In this document: one piece after another, positions 34,981 through 47,133 of the stretch
How the letters are laid out: each line of letters opens with the position of its first letter
How positions within the stretch are numbered: position 1 is the first letter of the stretch
Source: Metaphire vulgaris
Lineage: Eukaryota; Annelida; Clitellata; Crassiclitellata; Megascolecidae
Length of the DNA stretch: 64,000 nt
Direction of reading: 5' to 3'
Assembly (NCBI GenBank): GCA_018105865.1
Contig: CM030848.1
Coordinates: 15,634,809 to 15,698,808, forward strand
Notes under the pieces: model-generated
Database searches by the model: none
What the model saw: only the letters and a program-made list of their open reading frames with translations
Told to the model about the DNA's origin: nothing
Position numbers and translations under genes: made by a program

Positions 34981-35502
34981 CCGATCTGGTCCGCCAAGGA
35001 GTGTAAAATGGTCCGCGAAGATGTTGAAATTATAAATAAATATTTCCTAATACTTGCTAAATATTTTAATGTATTGTTTTCAAATTACCTGCAATCTGTT
35101 ACTTACGAACTATATTTTTGTATTTAAGAAATATATTTACCTGGCCATAGGGCACCAGTCATAAAAATCGTTTCTCCTTTAAATTTAGTTGAGTAGTACC
35201 TCTGCCCTAGGCATTATGAAGGTGGCGCCATAGAAGCCATCGGTCGGCCGATTGATATTAGATGACCTTCTGAGTCTCTGAGACGATGAACATAATGAAC
35301 TCGCGAGGTCTTCAGCATTTCCGGCGCTAACAAATCAAGTGGAATTTCTGGACTCTTCGAATCGCCATCTGGCGAATACTAGCTACTAAACAAAGGCGCT
35401 ATATAAATTCAAGAGATCTTACTCACTTACCGGTATTTCTTATTATGAGAGAGCTTCTTGCACTTTCAAACAGTAAAATCAGTTTAAACGCAAATGCCGA
35501 AG

Positions 35503-35505
<3 letters not shown>

Positions 35506-35599
<94 letters not shown>

Positions 35600-35641
35600 G
35601 TATAGCTGAATATAGTATATATAAATTTGCATAAATTTCAA

Positions 35642-35683
<42 letters not shown>

Positions 35684-35690
35684 AATAATA
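35506..35690. repeat. (AAT)n/(ATT)n arrays
   Basis: About 16 AAT units run into 14 ATT units (palindromic in sum), and after a 45-base spacer a further ATT array of about 13 units. Confidence 0.95.
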
Positions 35691-36547
35691 ATATCCCACA
35701 TTCTAAGCTAAAGTGTGTTGCCGCTACAATAGTCTCCTAAATCTGCAGGCTAATAAATGTCCTGAGCGCCATCTGTTGTCTGGTACAAGATGGCGCCAGT
35801 CATGTGGGTAATGTTTACCGTAGGCGTAAACTTGGATGAAAAAGTGTGTGGGGGGGGACTCAAATCCTGTGCCCTTCCCATCCCTAGCCCAGCCTCTCAA
35901 AATGTGGAAAGGGGGGGGGGGAACTAGAGCCTAAAGGTCCAGTAGAAGTTTATGTCTGACGTGTTTACTGTGGCGTACCATAACCAAGAGCATTGGTTTG
36001 TGAAGTTTGGTAGTTTCGGCAGCCATATTATTTTGTCCTTGAAATTTCACAGACGTTGCGTGATAGAACCGAACCGAAAACTTGGATAATTTTTTTTTAG
36101 AAACAAAGCGGAAAATCTTATCCGTTGATAAGTGACGTCACTTGGAAAGCGAGAGTCAGGTTTGAGGTAAAAATGTCTCTTTCGTTTCAATCTCTTCTTT
36201 CCCCGTGCGGCCGGCCGGACATCCAGGCGCCTATATATGGTGGATAGACCATGTCAGAAAATGTGGTATTTATATACATGCAGTATGGCATGATATCCAC
36301 TTTTTGTCAAAGACCCCAAATTTTCTGGGTAGAGCTATTTGGTATTTGAGAGACATTTGAAGAATTTGTCTCTCTGTATCAATTAAAAGGCTTCTTTTAT
36401 CACATTAATTTTTATCTGAAAATACCTGTCACAGGTGAAAACAATATTTTAACCGAGTTCTGTTTTTTGCAGCGTAATGTTTTCCAAGTGATTACGACGA
36501 TGACGTCACGCGTTTACTAGCAAGAGCTGACGTCACAGCTACTGCAG

Positions 36548-37708
36548 ATGCAGCGTCATCAGTCGTCACGCATGACGTCGGTCGGCGCAGGGCACCACCT
36601 GCAACCGGTGCAGGACGAGGACCTGCGCCGCCTCCATCTGCCCCCGTCGATTCCCGTGTCACGCGACGGAGAGGAGGGCGCGGTCGTCTACAACCTCCGT
36701 CTCCAGCAGAGCAACGTCGTCGAGGCGGCGCGTCCCGAGTACTACCAGGCGCCGCCCAACAGGACGGTCGACGCCGCCGCTGGGGTCGGCGGAGGCCTCC
36801 TCCCACGCCGCCGCCGCCGCCGCCGCCACTGGGCCCCAGTCGCCCCAACACTCAACATCTACGCCCCCCGTGTCGTCGTCGTCGGCGCCGCCCCCCCTGC
36901 CGCCCCTGCCGCCGCCACCGCTTCTCACGCGGCGCGACGTGGCGGCGTCTCTGGTCAGGTTCCGATCGGCGATGGGGTCGAAGGGACCCTGGAAGCAGCA
37001 GCAGCAGCAGGCGCCGGCGTCTCTTGCGCGTCCTCCGGGGCCGCCGCCGATGACCATCGGGGGGCCGAGGGCGGCGGCGGCGGCGGCGGCGGGGGACTGC
37101 TGAGCCGATGGAGGGCCGTGTCTCCCGATCGACTCGAACGCTCTTCTAATCTTATCATTCCATCGGCGGAGGAGCTGCTGTCGCCCCCGTTACCCGCAGG
37201 AGTCCCCAGTGGGGGCCCATGTCCTCCCCAGAAGGGCGAGGAGGAGGATAACGAGAAGGATGGGGTGGGGAAGAGGCCGCCGAAACAGCGCAGCAGCAGC
37301 GCCGACAGTGTCCGGAAGCTCGTTGCCCGCTGTTCTCTGCTAAGATTCGCCAAGAAACACGCAACGACGACGACAACAACAACGACCACCAAGACAACAA
37401 CCACGACGACGATGACAACGACATCACCATCATCATCATCATTATCGCCGTCGACGACGACTCTTCTAGTCAACCCGCAGAAGAAGGCTTTCGCCGGCCA
37501 TTCGCCAGATGGCGACGAGAAGGAAGAAGAGGCGCCACCTTGGGAACTGCCGCCTAACTACGTCGACATGATCTTCACAAAGGACCCGGCGACCATCGAC
37601 AACAGAAAAGAGAAAAGCGTCATCAAACAGCAACAGCAACAACAACAACAACCGCGACAAGAGCAACGACAACAACGACAGGCGCAGCACTGTTGTTTCA
37701 ATTCTTAA
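36548..37708 (+). CDS. Low-complexity terminal coding exon of an unrecognised protein
   Basis: A 386-codon frame begins at an ATG right after the acceptor-like CACAGCTACTGCAG. A better acceptor, TTCTGTTTTTTGCAG, ends at 36474; using it would leave short upstream open frames before this ATG. The first ~75 residues look like real protein (VVYNLRLQQSNVV, ARPEYYQAPPN). A Gly/Arg/Ala-rich centre follows, then LLSRWRAVSPDRLERSSNLI, a basic KKHA-poly-Thr stretch, PPWELPPNYVDMIFTKDP and a Gln-rich end HCCFNS. AATAAA lies 25 bases after the stop, so this is a true 3' exon. Between about 36720 and 37103 the +1 frame reads as a more sensible Pro-rich sequence (see findings), so the middle may be mis-framed. 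No family recognised; probably cytoplasmic or nuclear and largely disordered. Confidence 0.5.
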   Translation: MQRHQSSRMTSVGAGHHLQPVQDEDLRRLHLPPSIPVSRDGEEGAVVYNLRLQQSNVVEAARPEYYQAPPNRTVDAAAGVGGGLLPRRRRRRRHWAPVAPTLNIYAPRVVVVGAAPPAAPAAATASHAARRGGVSGQVPIGDGVEGTLEAAAAAGAGVSCASSGAAADDHRGAEGGGGGGGGGLLSRWRAVSPDRLERSSNLIIPSAEELLSPPLPAGVPSGGPCPPQKGEEEDNEKDGVGKRPPKQRSSSADSVRKLVARCSLLRFAKKHATTTTTTTTTKTTTTTTMTTTSPSSSSLSPSTTTLLVNPQKKAFAGHSPDGDEKEEEAPPWELPPNYVDMIFTKDPATIDNRKEKSVIKQQQQQQQQPRQEQRQQRQAQHCCFNS

Positions 37709-37732
37709 ATTGAAGTTAGCTTTTCTAATCAA

Positions 37733-37738
37733 AATAAA
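37733..37738 (+). promoter_or_regulatory. Polyadenylation signal
   Basis: AATAAA 25 bases after the TAA stop of the 36.5-kb frame, supporting that frame as a real terminal exon. Confidence 0.6.
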
Positions 37739-37905
37739 CACCGTAAGTCGTCTTCAGAGAGAGAGAGAGTAATTTTCTGTGTCTAGGCAAAGTCGAACTC
37801 GCTTCCTTTCTGCGTCCAGCGTGTGACGACGCAGGCCACGTGACTTCGCATAGATGACGTCACGAGGACAGTCCCACTTCGATCTCAATCCAGATTAACA
37901 AATTA

Positions 37906-37973
<68 letters not shown>

Positions 37974-38639
37974 TAAAAGGTAAATTATTTTGCCTCTGAG
38001 TAAAAATAAAAGAGGCGCTATACAAAAGTTGCATTACAGTTGCTTTGATCTTTTGTTGTTGTTTACTCGTCTTCGGTCTGCTATTCCTCCAACAACAAGG
38101 ACGAAGGACCAGCGTCGAGTAAGTAAGTAAGCAAGTAACCACACAGCTACAGTGACGCATTGTTAGCGGGCGCCTTAAGAGGAGCGAGAAATAGCGGGAT
38201 TCGACTGAGGAAGGCCTCTTAGTCCCGACCGGTCCAAACTGTGCCCCGTGTTAATTGTCAACCGAGGAGCCGTGTATTCAGCACGACACCTCCGAACCCG
38301 TGCTAATCGTCTTTAGCCTATAGGCCCTATAGGCTACAGGCCATTCTTCAGCTGCAGAATTAGGCGCAATGATGCACAAGTCCTTCCTTCTGTTTTTATT
38401 TGCGCTATAAAATGACGCTGCTCTGGACCCGCTTAAGGCCACGGATATAGTTCTCGCTCGTCATTAGGATATGTGGTGTTTTAACATGTGATACATGGAC
38501 GTTATTTATAGACGCGCTATATAAATATATGTATACAATAGCAGACATGCGCAAACCTGTCGTTAGGCTTCGGTTATTTAATTTGTGCGTTTACGTAAAC
38601 GTAGCAGTGTACAATTCGTTCGGTTTTTGCTTCTATTGT

Positions 38640-38640
<1 letters not shown>

Positions 38641-38720
<80 letters not shown>
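38641..38720. repeat. (TA)n array
   Basis: About 40 TA units, among the longest dinucleotide runs in the window, ending in CATA units. Confidence 0.95.
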
Positions 38721-38724
<4 letters not shown>

Positions 38725-38881
38725 CATACATACATGAGCGACCACCGGTTGTTGAATATTCATTAATATCGTGATGTTTCATAGTTTCACATTGGCTCTC
38801 GTTGAGTTTCTGAGTTATTTTAGTCCAATTTTGTGTTTTTTGCCGCCAACAAATCAGCTGTAGCTCTTCGGTATGCCCGTG

Positions 38882-38912
<31 letters not shown>

Positions 38913-39218
38913 ATGTATGTATGTATGTATGTATGTATGAATGTATGTATGTATGTGCGCGCGCCAGTGTGTTTGTGTCTGCGTGTTGTTATTTGACCGC
39001 AAGCTTCTTCTGAAGCGACTCTTCAATTCAACCAGGCGCTATATAAATCGTGCTTATGTTGCGCCTTGAGTAACTTAAACATATCGTGAATGCCTTTTTC
39101 GATTTACGTTTACTCGACGATTGAGTCACGATACAGAATGCCTCGTTGTTAGGCCCATGCAAACTGAAATGCTTTTCTTGATTGCATGAATTTGGTCTCT
39201 TTAGGCCTTTGACATTCC

Positions 39219-39280
39219 TGATGGATGGATGGATGGATGGATGGATGGATGGATGGATGGATGGATGGATGGATGGATGG
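39219..39280. repeat. (TGGA)n tetranucleotide array
   Basis: About 15 perfect TGGA units. Confidence 0.95.
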
Positions 39281-41342
39281 ATTTAAAGATGATTGAGATA
39301 GAACAGACTGGTTGAAGCTAATTTTTTTATCCATCATTTGGTCCGATGCTCAAGTTTGATACTGAGGCAATGAATGAGTTCTCTCTGTGCAGACTTAAAA
39401 TAGTTTTCCGATGCATTTATGACAGTGCTGAATTAGCGTCAAACGGAGAGAATTCTTCTGGCTTGAGTTCTTGTTTCCTCAATAGTCATTGAAGTGATGA
39501 ATAATTATCTATCGTCCATTCAAGTTTAATTAACGCACAATATTTGTGTTGCGATTTTAAAAAAAACAGTTGAAATGTTACTATTTACATCGATGTAATC
39601 CAAATTGTTGACTCCCCATTGGGGTGAAGTGGAGTTGGGCCTAAGGCAGATAAAATTTCGAACATTTTCAGCCCCACTACTAGAGGGCGTCCTCGATGAG
39701 TGGAGGTGTTAGACCGCTGACATTTAGGCTACAAAGGCATTGGGCGTATTTAAATCCACTTTGTGGGGTCACCCAAGAATTCGTCGAGGGTGCTGACTTT
39801 GGTCACGTGGGTGCTCCAGGATTTGGGATTCATGGAAATGTCCAGTCCCGTGTTTCTCTTTCGACGATTCATCTGTTTGAGCCTGTTACATGTTAGGCCA
39901 AGTATAACACGATAACTGGCGACTGTCTACAGGCGTATAGTGGAGAGAAACCTTATTCTGCTCTTCTACAGTAACACTCCATTAACGCGGACTTCGTGAG
40001 ATGGCAAAAGCCCAAAAGGTGTTCATGTAAATCAAAAGTCCGTATTATCGGGGTTTCACTGTAATGCCGTTATGTCCATTCACATGGGATCAACTAATAA
40101 AATCCTTAAACGAGGACATAGGCGGATCCAGGTGGCACCGGGGGCACGCCCTCTTCTCTCTAGCTCCTCCCCAATACAAACCATCGCATATAGGCGCTAC
40201 TCAAATGAATGGCCTGTTCCATTCTTTGTCGCTAGATTATTTTCAGTGTGACGCATTTAATATTGGCCTATAGTTAATGACTTGCTATCAGTACGCGCAT
40301 TGTGTCCTGTGGATGTATCTATGGATGTATCTCTTAGTGTATCTCTAGTCTTCTGTTTCCGTTTCATTTCAATGAATCATTTGTATTCGAGATTCTGGCG
40401 ATAACTTAAATAGCCGATGCTATAATTATACGAATATTCAGTAGACGGTTAATGAATAATCGATAAGGACATGTATTCCGATTTTCATCATGAAGCGATT
40501 AATTAATAAATACGAAGAGTCGATATTTCGAGGTGTCTTCAGACTTGTAACGTCATATTTTAGGGCGTCTAACGTTTTGTTACGTCGCGTTACGTAGAGC
40601 GGAGGGGGTCAAAAAGTGTCAAAAGGGCGTTACGTCATTTATGGACGACCCCTTAGGACTATTCCAACAGTAGCCTATAGATAAGCAAAAATTCCTAAGA
40701 GCGATGAAACGAATTATATCCACATTTTCTTGTGTCCCCATCTCCATTGAATCAAACCGTACTAGAATAGTCAATATATTCTGCCTCAATTTTATTCTAG
40801 AGCGTTCGAAATGCCACGAAAAATGGTCAACTAATTCAAGCGACATTATAAAGTCTTTCAGAAATAGAGGGGGTCGGCAGTGGCGTAGCCAGCTTTTGCA
40901 AAGTGGGATTGTTAACTGAAGGCACTATGCAACTGAACACTGAAGCCGCGGCCGACCCCTCCCCCCACTTCTTCCCCATTCAACAAAAGTCAACGGATTT
41001 ACATAAATTGTGTTGGTCATATTTTTTAAAGTGGGGTTGTTTGAACAACCCCAAACTACCCCGTGGCGACGCTGCTGAGCCAAATGACCAAGGCAGCAAG
41101 AGACAGACAGAAGTGGAAGGAACTCATTCAGACCCATCGTCCAACCCACTAAAGAACGACGGAAGGAAGGAAAGAACGTGGCTAAATGGTAAATTCGAGT
41201 ATCGATGATTGTTCTGGTTTCGTTTAAAATTAAAAGGAGAAGAAAAATGACGAGAGAGGATTATTTTGCTAACGGTCGAGAATCGGCGCCAACCGCACCC
41301 CACCTCCACGTCCACCTTGTCGTTCTCTCTCAATGTTCTCTC

Positions 41343-41343
<1 letters not shown>

Positions 41344-41410
<67 letters not shown>
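41344..41410. repeat. (AAT)n array
   Basis: About 22 AAT units directly before the left arm of the inverted repeat that flanks EXOSC2 exon 1. Confidence 0.95.
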
Positions 41411-41412
<2 letters not shown>

Positions 41413-41489
41413 TTGTTAGTGGCGCTATAGAAGTTTATTGATTGATTGATTGACTATCAGGTAGTCTGAACATCGCTCAACAAAGGAGC

Positions 41490-41538
<49 letters not shown>

Positions 41539-41930
41539 ATGAATGAAATAATATAAGTAATAATAATGCCGTGATAAAGAAAGTTTGTTTGAATGACTTA
41601 CCTACTTGTTTCTGTATTCCATTTGTTTATTTGAAGCATAGATTTATTATAATATGATATTAAAGTCTATGATTTGAAGCGTGTAGCAAATTAGCAATGG
41701 AGAACGTTGTCATTGTTGCCGCATGTTCGCGCATTCGAGTGGAAAATCGGAGTTTAACGGAGAAACCGAACCTCGTTATTCCCGGAGACGAGATAACGAG
41801 CGACAAAGGCTTCACGAGGTCAACAGATGAACCCATCGCAGGCCTTAGAAGCGACCAGCTCCTTTGTTGAGCGATGTTCAGACTACCTAATAGTCAATCA
41901 ATAAACTTCTATGGCGCCACTATCATAATC
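41411..41930. repeat. Inverted repeat flanking EXOSC2 exon 1
   Basis: The left arm 41411-41490 (GGCGCTATAGAAGTTTATTG ... CAAAGGAGCT) and right arm 41857-41930 are inverse copies over about 75 bases with few differences; one four-base ATTG unit is extra in the left arm. The arms lie 366 bases apart and enclose a (TTA)n array and the whole first coding exon of EXOSC2 (41697-41818). The arms belong to the dispersed GCGCTATA(G/T)AA family. Confidence 0.85.
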
Positions 41931-44900
41931 CCCAGGGCTTCAGCCGATGGCGCACCAAATCCATATAGAATTAGAGCCAGGTCAATCAAGAAGATCAGTC
42001 TGAACAGCGGGGGTGCAATCTAAGGGGGATAAGCCAAGTTGAACAGGCATGTTTAAAGACCAGATCTGAAAGATGATACATTCTTAGTTATACGAAGTGA
42101 TATTGGTAATGAATTCCAAAGCTTAGGGCCACACACTGAGAAACAACTAGTGCCAATGACTGCGAGAATAAGGAACAGCAAATGAAAGTCCTGCCGAATA
42201 CTTAGTGGATTGAGTAGTAGGTCGAGGGATAAGTCGCATCTTAAGGTAGTGGGCTTGTCATCGTAAAATATTATAGCTCCTTTCTTCCAGGCAGCTATTT
42301 ACCGGCGACGGTCGTGTATAGTGATCGTTGAAATTGGATCGAGTGAATTTAGTAACGAATTGGATCTTACACTTTTATCACCCTTTATCTCATGTAACTC
42401 TAGGGGCTGTCCATTAATTATGTCAACAATTTTTTGGCAATTTTTGACCCCCTCCCCTTGTCAACAACTGTCAAACTTTTTCAAACCCCCTCTCCCTATT
42501 TTGTTGGCATAATTATTGGACAGCCCCTAGTGTATAGCTATGGGCACAACACTGATGCGATGAAGTGTTACAGCACAGATTTTCATTTATACTGTGCCAT
42601 TATGAGCTTTTGAAACTTAGTGGCCACAGCTTTGCACTGCATTGATCTTGTTTGCAGCCAGTTTTTGACATATATTGTGTAGAAATTGTGTGCTTTTTGT
42701 TTTGACTATTTAGGGGTCATGGCGTTTTTGTACGTGATGACAAGATCTATGCATCTCTGCCCGGATATCTCCAGCAAGTCAACCGCTTGATAACAGTTAA
42801 ACCATTGAAATCGAGGTTTTGCTGGCCAAAGTCATGTTATTATATTCTGATTTGGGTGTTGTAGATATGTTTTTTTCTGTTTTCCTGTTTGTTTTTAATG
42901 AGAACTGTTTTGCCAATGCACTTTTATAAGAATTATTCTACTTGGCATTTCTTGTGTGATTTGGAATTTATTGTACATTGAATTGAATATGAAAAATTGA
43001 AATGTTTGCTACAAATACCGGTCTTAGTGCAGCATACATCTGTATATTCAATTGTTTATGCCAAGTTAAGTATGACTATATTGTTGCATTTATATCTGAT
43101 TGGCGCAGGTATTCAGCTCATAAGGGAGATGTTGTCGTTGGAAGGATAATTGAGGTTGGTCAAAAGCGGTGGAAAGTTGACATAAAGACAAGTCTCGATT
43201 CAATTTTGAATCTCTCGGCCATTAATCTTCCAACAGGTGAACAGGTGAGAAGTCAGTTACCTGACCAAATGGTATTAATGGATATTTATGTTTAATATAA
43301 TATATTATTGTTATTATTATTGAGACAGTTTTATAGGTCAGTGGACATGGCAAAGGCCAAGATCAAGGGCACTTTAACAAATGTCACTTGTATGAGATGT
43401 TTAACAAATGAGTTTATGTTCCTCTTCAGTAGCACAATAGAGTTAGCTTTTGTAATGTTACATGATGTATTGAGATACATCTGTTGTTTTGAACTAGGCT
43501 TATGGGTCTTTTTAGTTTGGCATTTTTGCTATGACTTTTTTCTATTGGACTATTGTGAAAATATGCATTGGGCTCTGAAAATTTGATTATAGATATTTGT
43601 TTTATCACCTACTGGTGGTCTATCAAGATTTTAAAATGAATAATAGGCCAACATTATTTTAATGAAATTGTATCGAAGAACCCATTACTAAACACGTTAC
43701 ATTACTTGGCATTACAGTTGCTTAGTGGTGATATTGGCACTTTTGTGTTCCCTAAAGTGTTATCCTCCAATTCTGAGTAATCTCTATATTGCACTAAATA
43801 CTTGCTGTATTGATGAATGACGAAATGTAAGTTTTGATGTTTTGATTAATGTTATTGCTGTTGATTTTGCAATTAGCAAACCAACTGAACTGGTGGAATT
43901 GATTTTCCATCTCATTGATCATTTTTGTTCTGATTTTAGCGAAGAAAGTGTGACGAAGATGAGAAATGGATGAGAGAATATCTGAAAGAAGGCGATGTCA
44001 TCTGTGTATTCTTTTTCATTGCACTGATGATTACAGTAAAGCCTCGCTAATATGGACTTCAGGGTAAAAAAAACCGCATCCATATTAGCTGATATCTAAG
44101 AAACTGTTTGAGTCTTGACCAGTCTAAAATATTGGCCAACTTCTGTAATTGCACCGTGGCTCCACCTGGTGAATGGCAGACAAATTAAATAATTTTGTGA
44201 TTGCATGCAGCATATTTAACAAATTCTTGAACTGCTGAGCATAATTATATAGTTTTAATCTGTTTGAAATAAATCTTAACACCTAAACTAGGCCGAAGTT
44301 ATGGATGTTACGTCTCTCGGCCTTGTCAACATTCAGATTCGAAGTAAAGTCTATGGAAAAGTGAGTCTTTAACGCTACTAATGGAATATATTTATGCAAG
44401 TGGGGACCATTATGCCTACCACATAGTCAGTCAGATATGCTTAGGATGCACACAGTGTGTGTATTTTAATTACAGTAAATTGTAATTGGATGACAGCATT
44501 ATGAATGATCACAGTAGACATAAAAGCCTGGTAACTTATATGAGCTGCTTAATTACTTATTTTAAATAAATTGTCAAATCATAAAATTCTTTTTTTCATG
44601 ATGTATTTAAATTTGTGTTTTGGTTGTCATGCTGAAATTGTAGCTGTGCCAAGACCTTGTAATATGCATTTGTTCATCTTCGTCGAGTATCACAGTATGG
44701 CAGTTAATAAGTAATATTATATTTTGAATTGACTGTACTATATCGTCAGCATCACTGCAATGGCTGCCAAACATATACAGTACTGATTGTAGCTTGGTCA
44801 GGGAACATTGGTCAGTGTGCCGCCTTCACTGATTAAGAAACGGAAATCGCATATTCATTCCCTTAGTGTCGGTGCCAATATTGTCCTTGGAAATAATGGT

Positions 44901-45832
44901 TACATCTGGATCTCTCCAGGAAGTTTGGAAAAATCGTCTGGCTTCGAACAAGACTTTGAGGTAAAGTGTACTTTTATTGCAGAGTTTGTCTATGACCATC
45001 CGAAGGGTGAACTGGTGTGGGATGTAATTTGCACTTAACCTTAGGTGCTGGACATGTTCTGTGTGTGCATTCAGCAGATGGTGTGGGGTAGGCAGGGTGC
45101 TTTATATTTGATTAGCAATGGCAGCTTATGAAGACACATTCACTCTGCTGGTAATGCTGTTATAAAGACATCGTAAAGTAATAGATTAGGAAATTCAACA
45201 TTGACCCTGTAGACTAAGTTATAGCAATTGCATTAAAAGAAGTGGGGTAGCATTTCTCTAGAAGATAACAGATTAGAATGCACTTAAATTGTAATTTATC
45301 TTTCGGGGATATGCAGGGATATATAGCTAAGATTTATGCTTAGTCAAAATTGCGAAATTTCTGTGTCAAGCATTTAGACATACTTAAACAATGGAGCAGT
45401 TATGTTGTTTGTGACACTATGCTATTGTTATAGAGTTAATTGTGTTGTTTGGTCTGTAGCCAGTGCAGAAATCTGAACAGGAGGTTGTTTCACGACTTAG
45501 AAATTGCATTCTGGCTCTGGCTGAGCGGCGGATGATGCTGTTCGACACGAGCATAATCTATGCTTACGAAGTATCGCTGTCTTACCAGGTAATTATATCA
45601 AGTTCATTGATTTTGTTCTCATAAACTTGTTCAACCGACAGCAATGCATTAATCGGAATATAAATAGCATTTGGTTGTTATTCACAGTAGATCCATGCGT
45701 ATCTTTTGAATGAAAATGGTTCTAGCCTTGAAGTTTTGTCTGCAGGTAAAAGAACTTCTTCTGCCAACTGTCATCCAAGATCTTGCTGATAACACAAAAC
45801 AAAGATTGACGAGAGAGTGGACTGAAAACTGA
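41697..45832 (+). CDS. EXOSC2: Exosome complex component RRP4 (exosome subunit 2)
   Basis: Complete eight-exon gene: 41697-41818, 42714-42815, 43109-43244, 43940-44005, 44292-44360, 44793-44960, 45460-45588 and 45746-45832. Lengths sum to 879 bases, 292 residues, versus 293 in human. It aligns from memory throughout: N-terminal strand LVIPGDEITSDKGFTRGHG; S1 domain around residues 79-150 (KGDVVVGRIIEVGQKRWKVD, SLDSILNLSAINLP); KH-type region with LGNNGYIWI, where the family has GNNG; and the C-terminal helix RNCILALAERRMMLFDTSII. RRP4 is one of three S1/KH cap subunits sitting on the RNase PH-like ring of the RNA exosome; it guides RNA into the central channel and has no catalytic activity itself. 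Exon 1 starts at ATG in AGCAATGGA. Exon 4 uses the weaker donor TGT|GTATTC, chosen because it restores the conserved I-C-A-E-V join. Confidence 0.95.
42412..42528. mobile_element. Compact AGGGGCTGTCCATTAAT element in EXOSC2 intron 1
   Basis: 117 bases, nearly all inverted repeat: AGGGGCTGTCCATTAATTAT at the left and the inverse AGGGGCTGTCCAATAATTAT at the right, with TTGTCAACAACTGTCAAA between. Same family as 18211-18616. Confidence 0.8.
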
Positions 45833-47002
45833 AGATTTCTAAACTCGATTGAGTGTTTGAGACAGTTCTCTAATAACTATGAGACCAGAACATACTTTCT
45901 TGTGAAGTACATTGCAATTGGTGGTGTTCAAGAGTTTTATAATATGATACATTGTACTTTCAAAAGATTTTAATTAAGTCAGTATAAATTTTAACAGTGC
46001 CAACCACTGTTCAGCATTAAGAAATTTCTAGTAGTTGAGGTTGTTTAATGACAATATTGTGGCAGATGACTAATCATATGTTTTATTATTATAATCTCTT
46101 CTAGTCTTTGGTGATTTGGTATTGGATGCAGATGCTGAAATTTGTTAAGGCTCAGGTTAATATCAAAACTGAGTGCAAAAACACAATGCCAGACTTCAAA
46201 GCTTTTATTTTATGCAATAATGTTACAGTGTGTACCAGACATTGTGAATGACTTTGGGTGTATGCATTGCAGCTACTGATAATGGTTAATTGTTTGGTAT
46301 TCTTTTCCAGATGTTTTTTGACGTTCCCTCGTGATCTGTGTTCTTAGACAAGGACCTTTGTGGATCAATTTTTAATTTGGCAAAAAACAAGTTCTGGACT
46401 GCCAGAAAATTTAAATTCAAACTCAGAGGGAGACGGGATTGTCCTAGAATGGTAGAATGTATACAGAAATTTTTTTGTGGTTCATATACAGTAATAATAA
46501 TGACAATTATGCACTTATATAGCACCATTTATAATACTAAGAGGGATTGATTGCTTATCTGACCAAAACTATGCCACCACTGATCTGAACAGATCGTTTG
46601 ATCTGACTAAATTGGATTGGATTTAGTGTGCCATCGGCTAATGCTCTTGGTCGGGATAGGTCAACTAAATATTCATAAAGGGCCAATTTTTTTCATAATT
46701 GGTGTCCGAGGGTCAGGTTAAAAATGTAGTTGAAAAATGTTGTTCATAGGTAGTAATATAAAACAGATAAGTTGAAAACAACATAAAAAGACATAAATAT
46801 ACAGGGTATTTGTATGTATGAGAAAACAGTTATTTATCGTTTCAGTATCTTTGCTGGCCATTTCACACATCCTGACAGCCGGATCTGGCACGCAGGCCGC
46901 CACTTGAATATCTCTGCTTTAGACATTATGATTGTGGCGCCACAGAAGTTTCTATATTAATTGCCGCCTAATTGTGTGGCTGGCGCCATACTATAGTAGT
47001 TG
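45833..47002. other. Spacer between EXOSC2 and MPHOSPH8
   Basis: EXOSC2 3' untranslated sequence, then unremarkable DNA with one dispersed motif copy (CACTTATATAGCACCATTTA near 46508, matched near 62880) and one TGGCGCCACAGAAGTT copy near 46936. No gene seen. Confidence 0.55.
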
Positions 47003-47062
47003 CAAAGAACTAAAGCTGCCGTAGTCGACGTTCTTGCTGCCTACGGCAGCTTTAGTTCTTTG
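47003..47062. repeat. Perfect 22-bp inverted repeat upstream of MPHOSPH8
   Basis: The arm 47003-47024 (begins CAAAGAACTAAAGC, ends GCCGTAG) is exactly complementary to 47041-47062 (CTACGGCAGC ... TTCTTTG), with a 16-base loop. The right arm ends 71 bases before the MPHOSPH8 start codon, so it lies in the promoter or 5' untranslated region. No mismatch in 22 pairs. Confidence 0.95.
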
Positions 47063-47133
47063 GTAGTTGTACTAGTTGATTAATGTTTGTCACATTCTAT
47101 GTCTGGCGGCGACGCAGCGTCAGTCGAATTAAA

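Larger units (their letters stand above)
37760..41343. other. Intergenic, repeat-rich, no gene seen
   Basis: Contains (TA)n arrays at 37906-37969 and 38641-38720, (TGTC)n/(TGTA)n at 38885-38957, (TGGA)n at 39219-39280, dispersed GCGCTATATAAAT motifs near 38515 and 39031, a fragment with GTTACGTCATTTATGGACGA near 40630, and a worn MITE-like left end CAGTGGCGTAGCCAGC at 40878. No supported exon. Confidence 0.6.
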
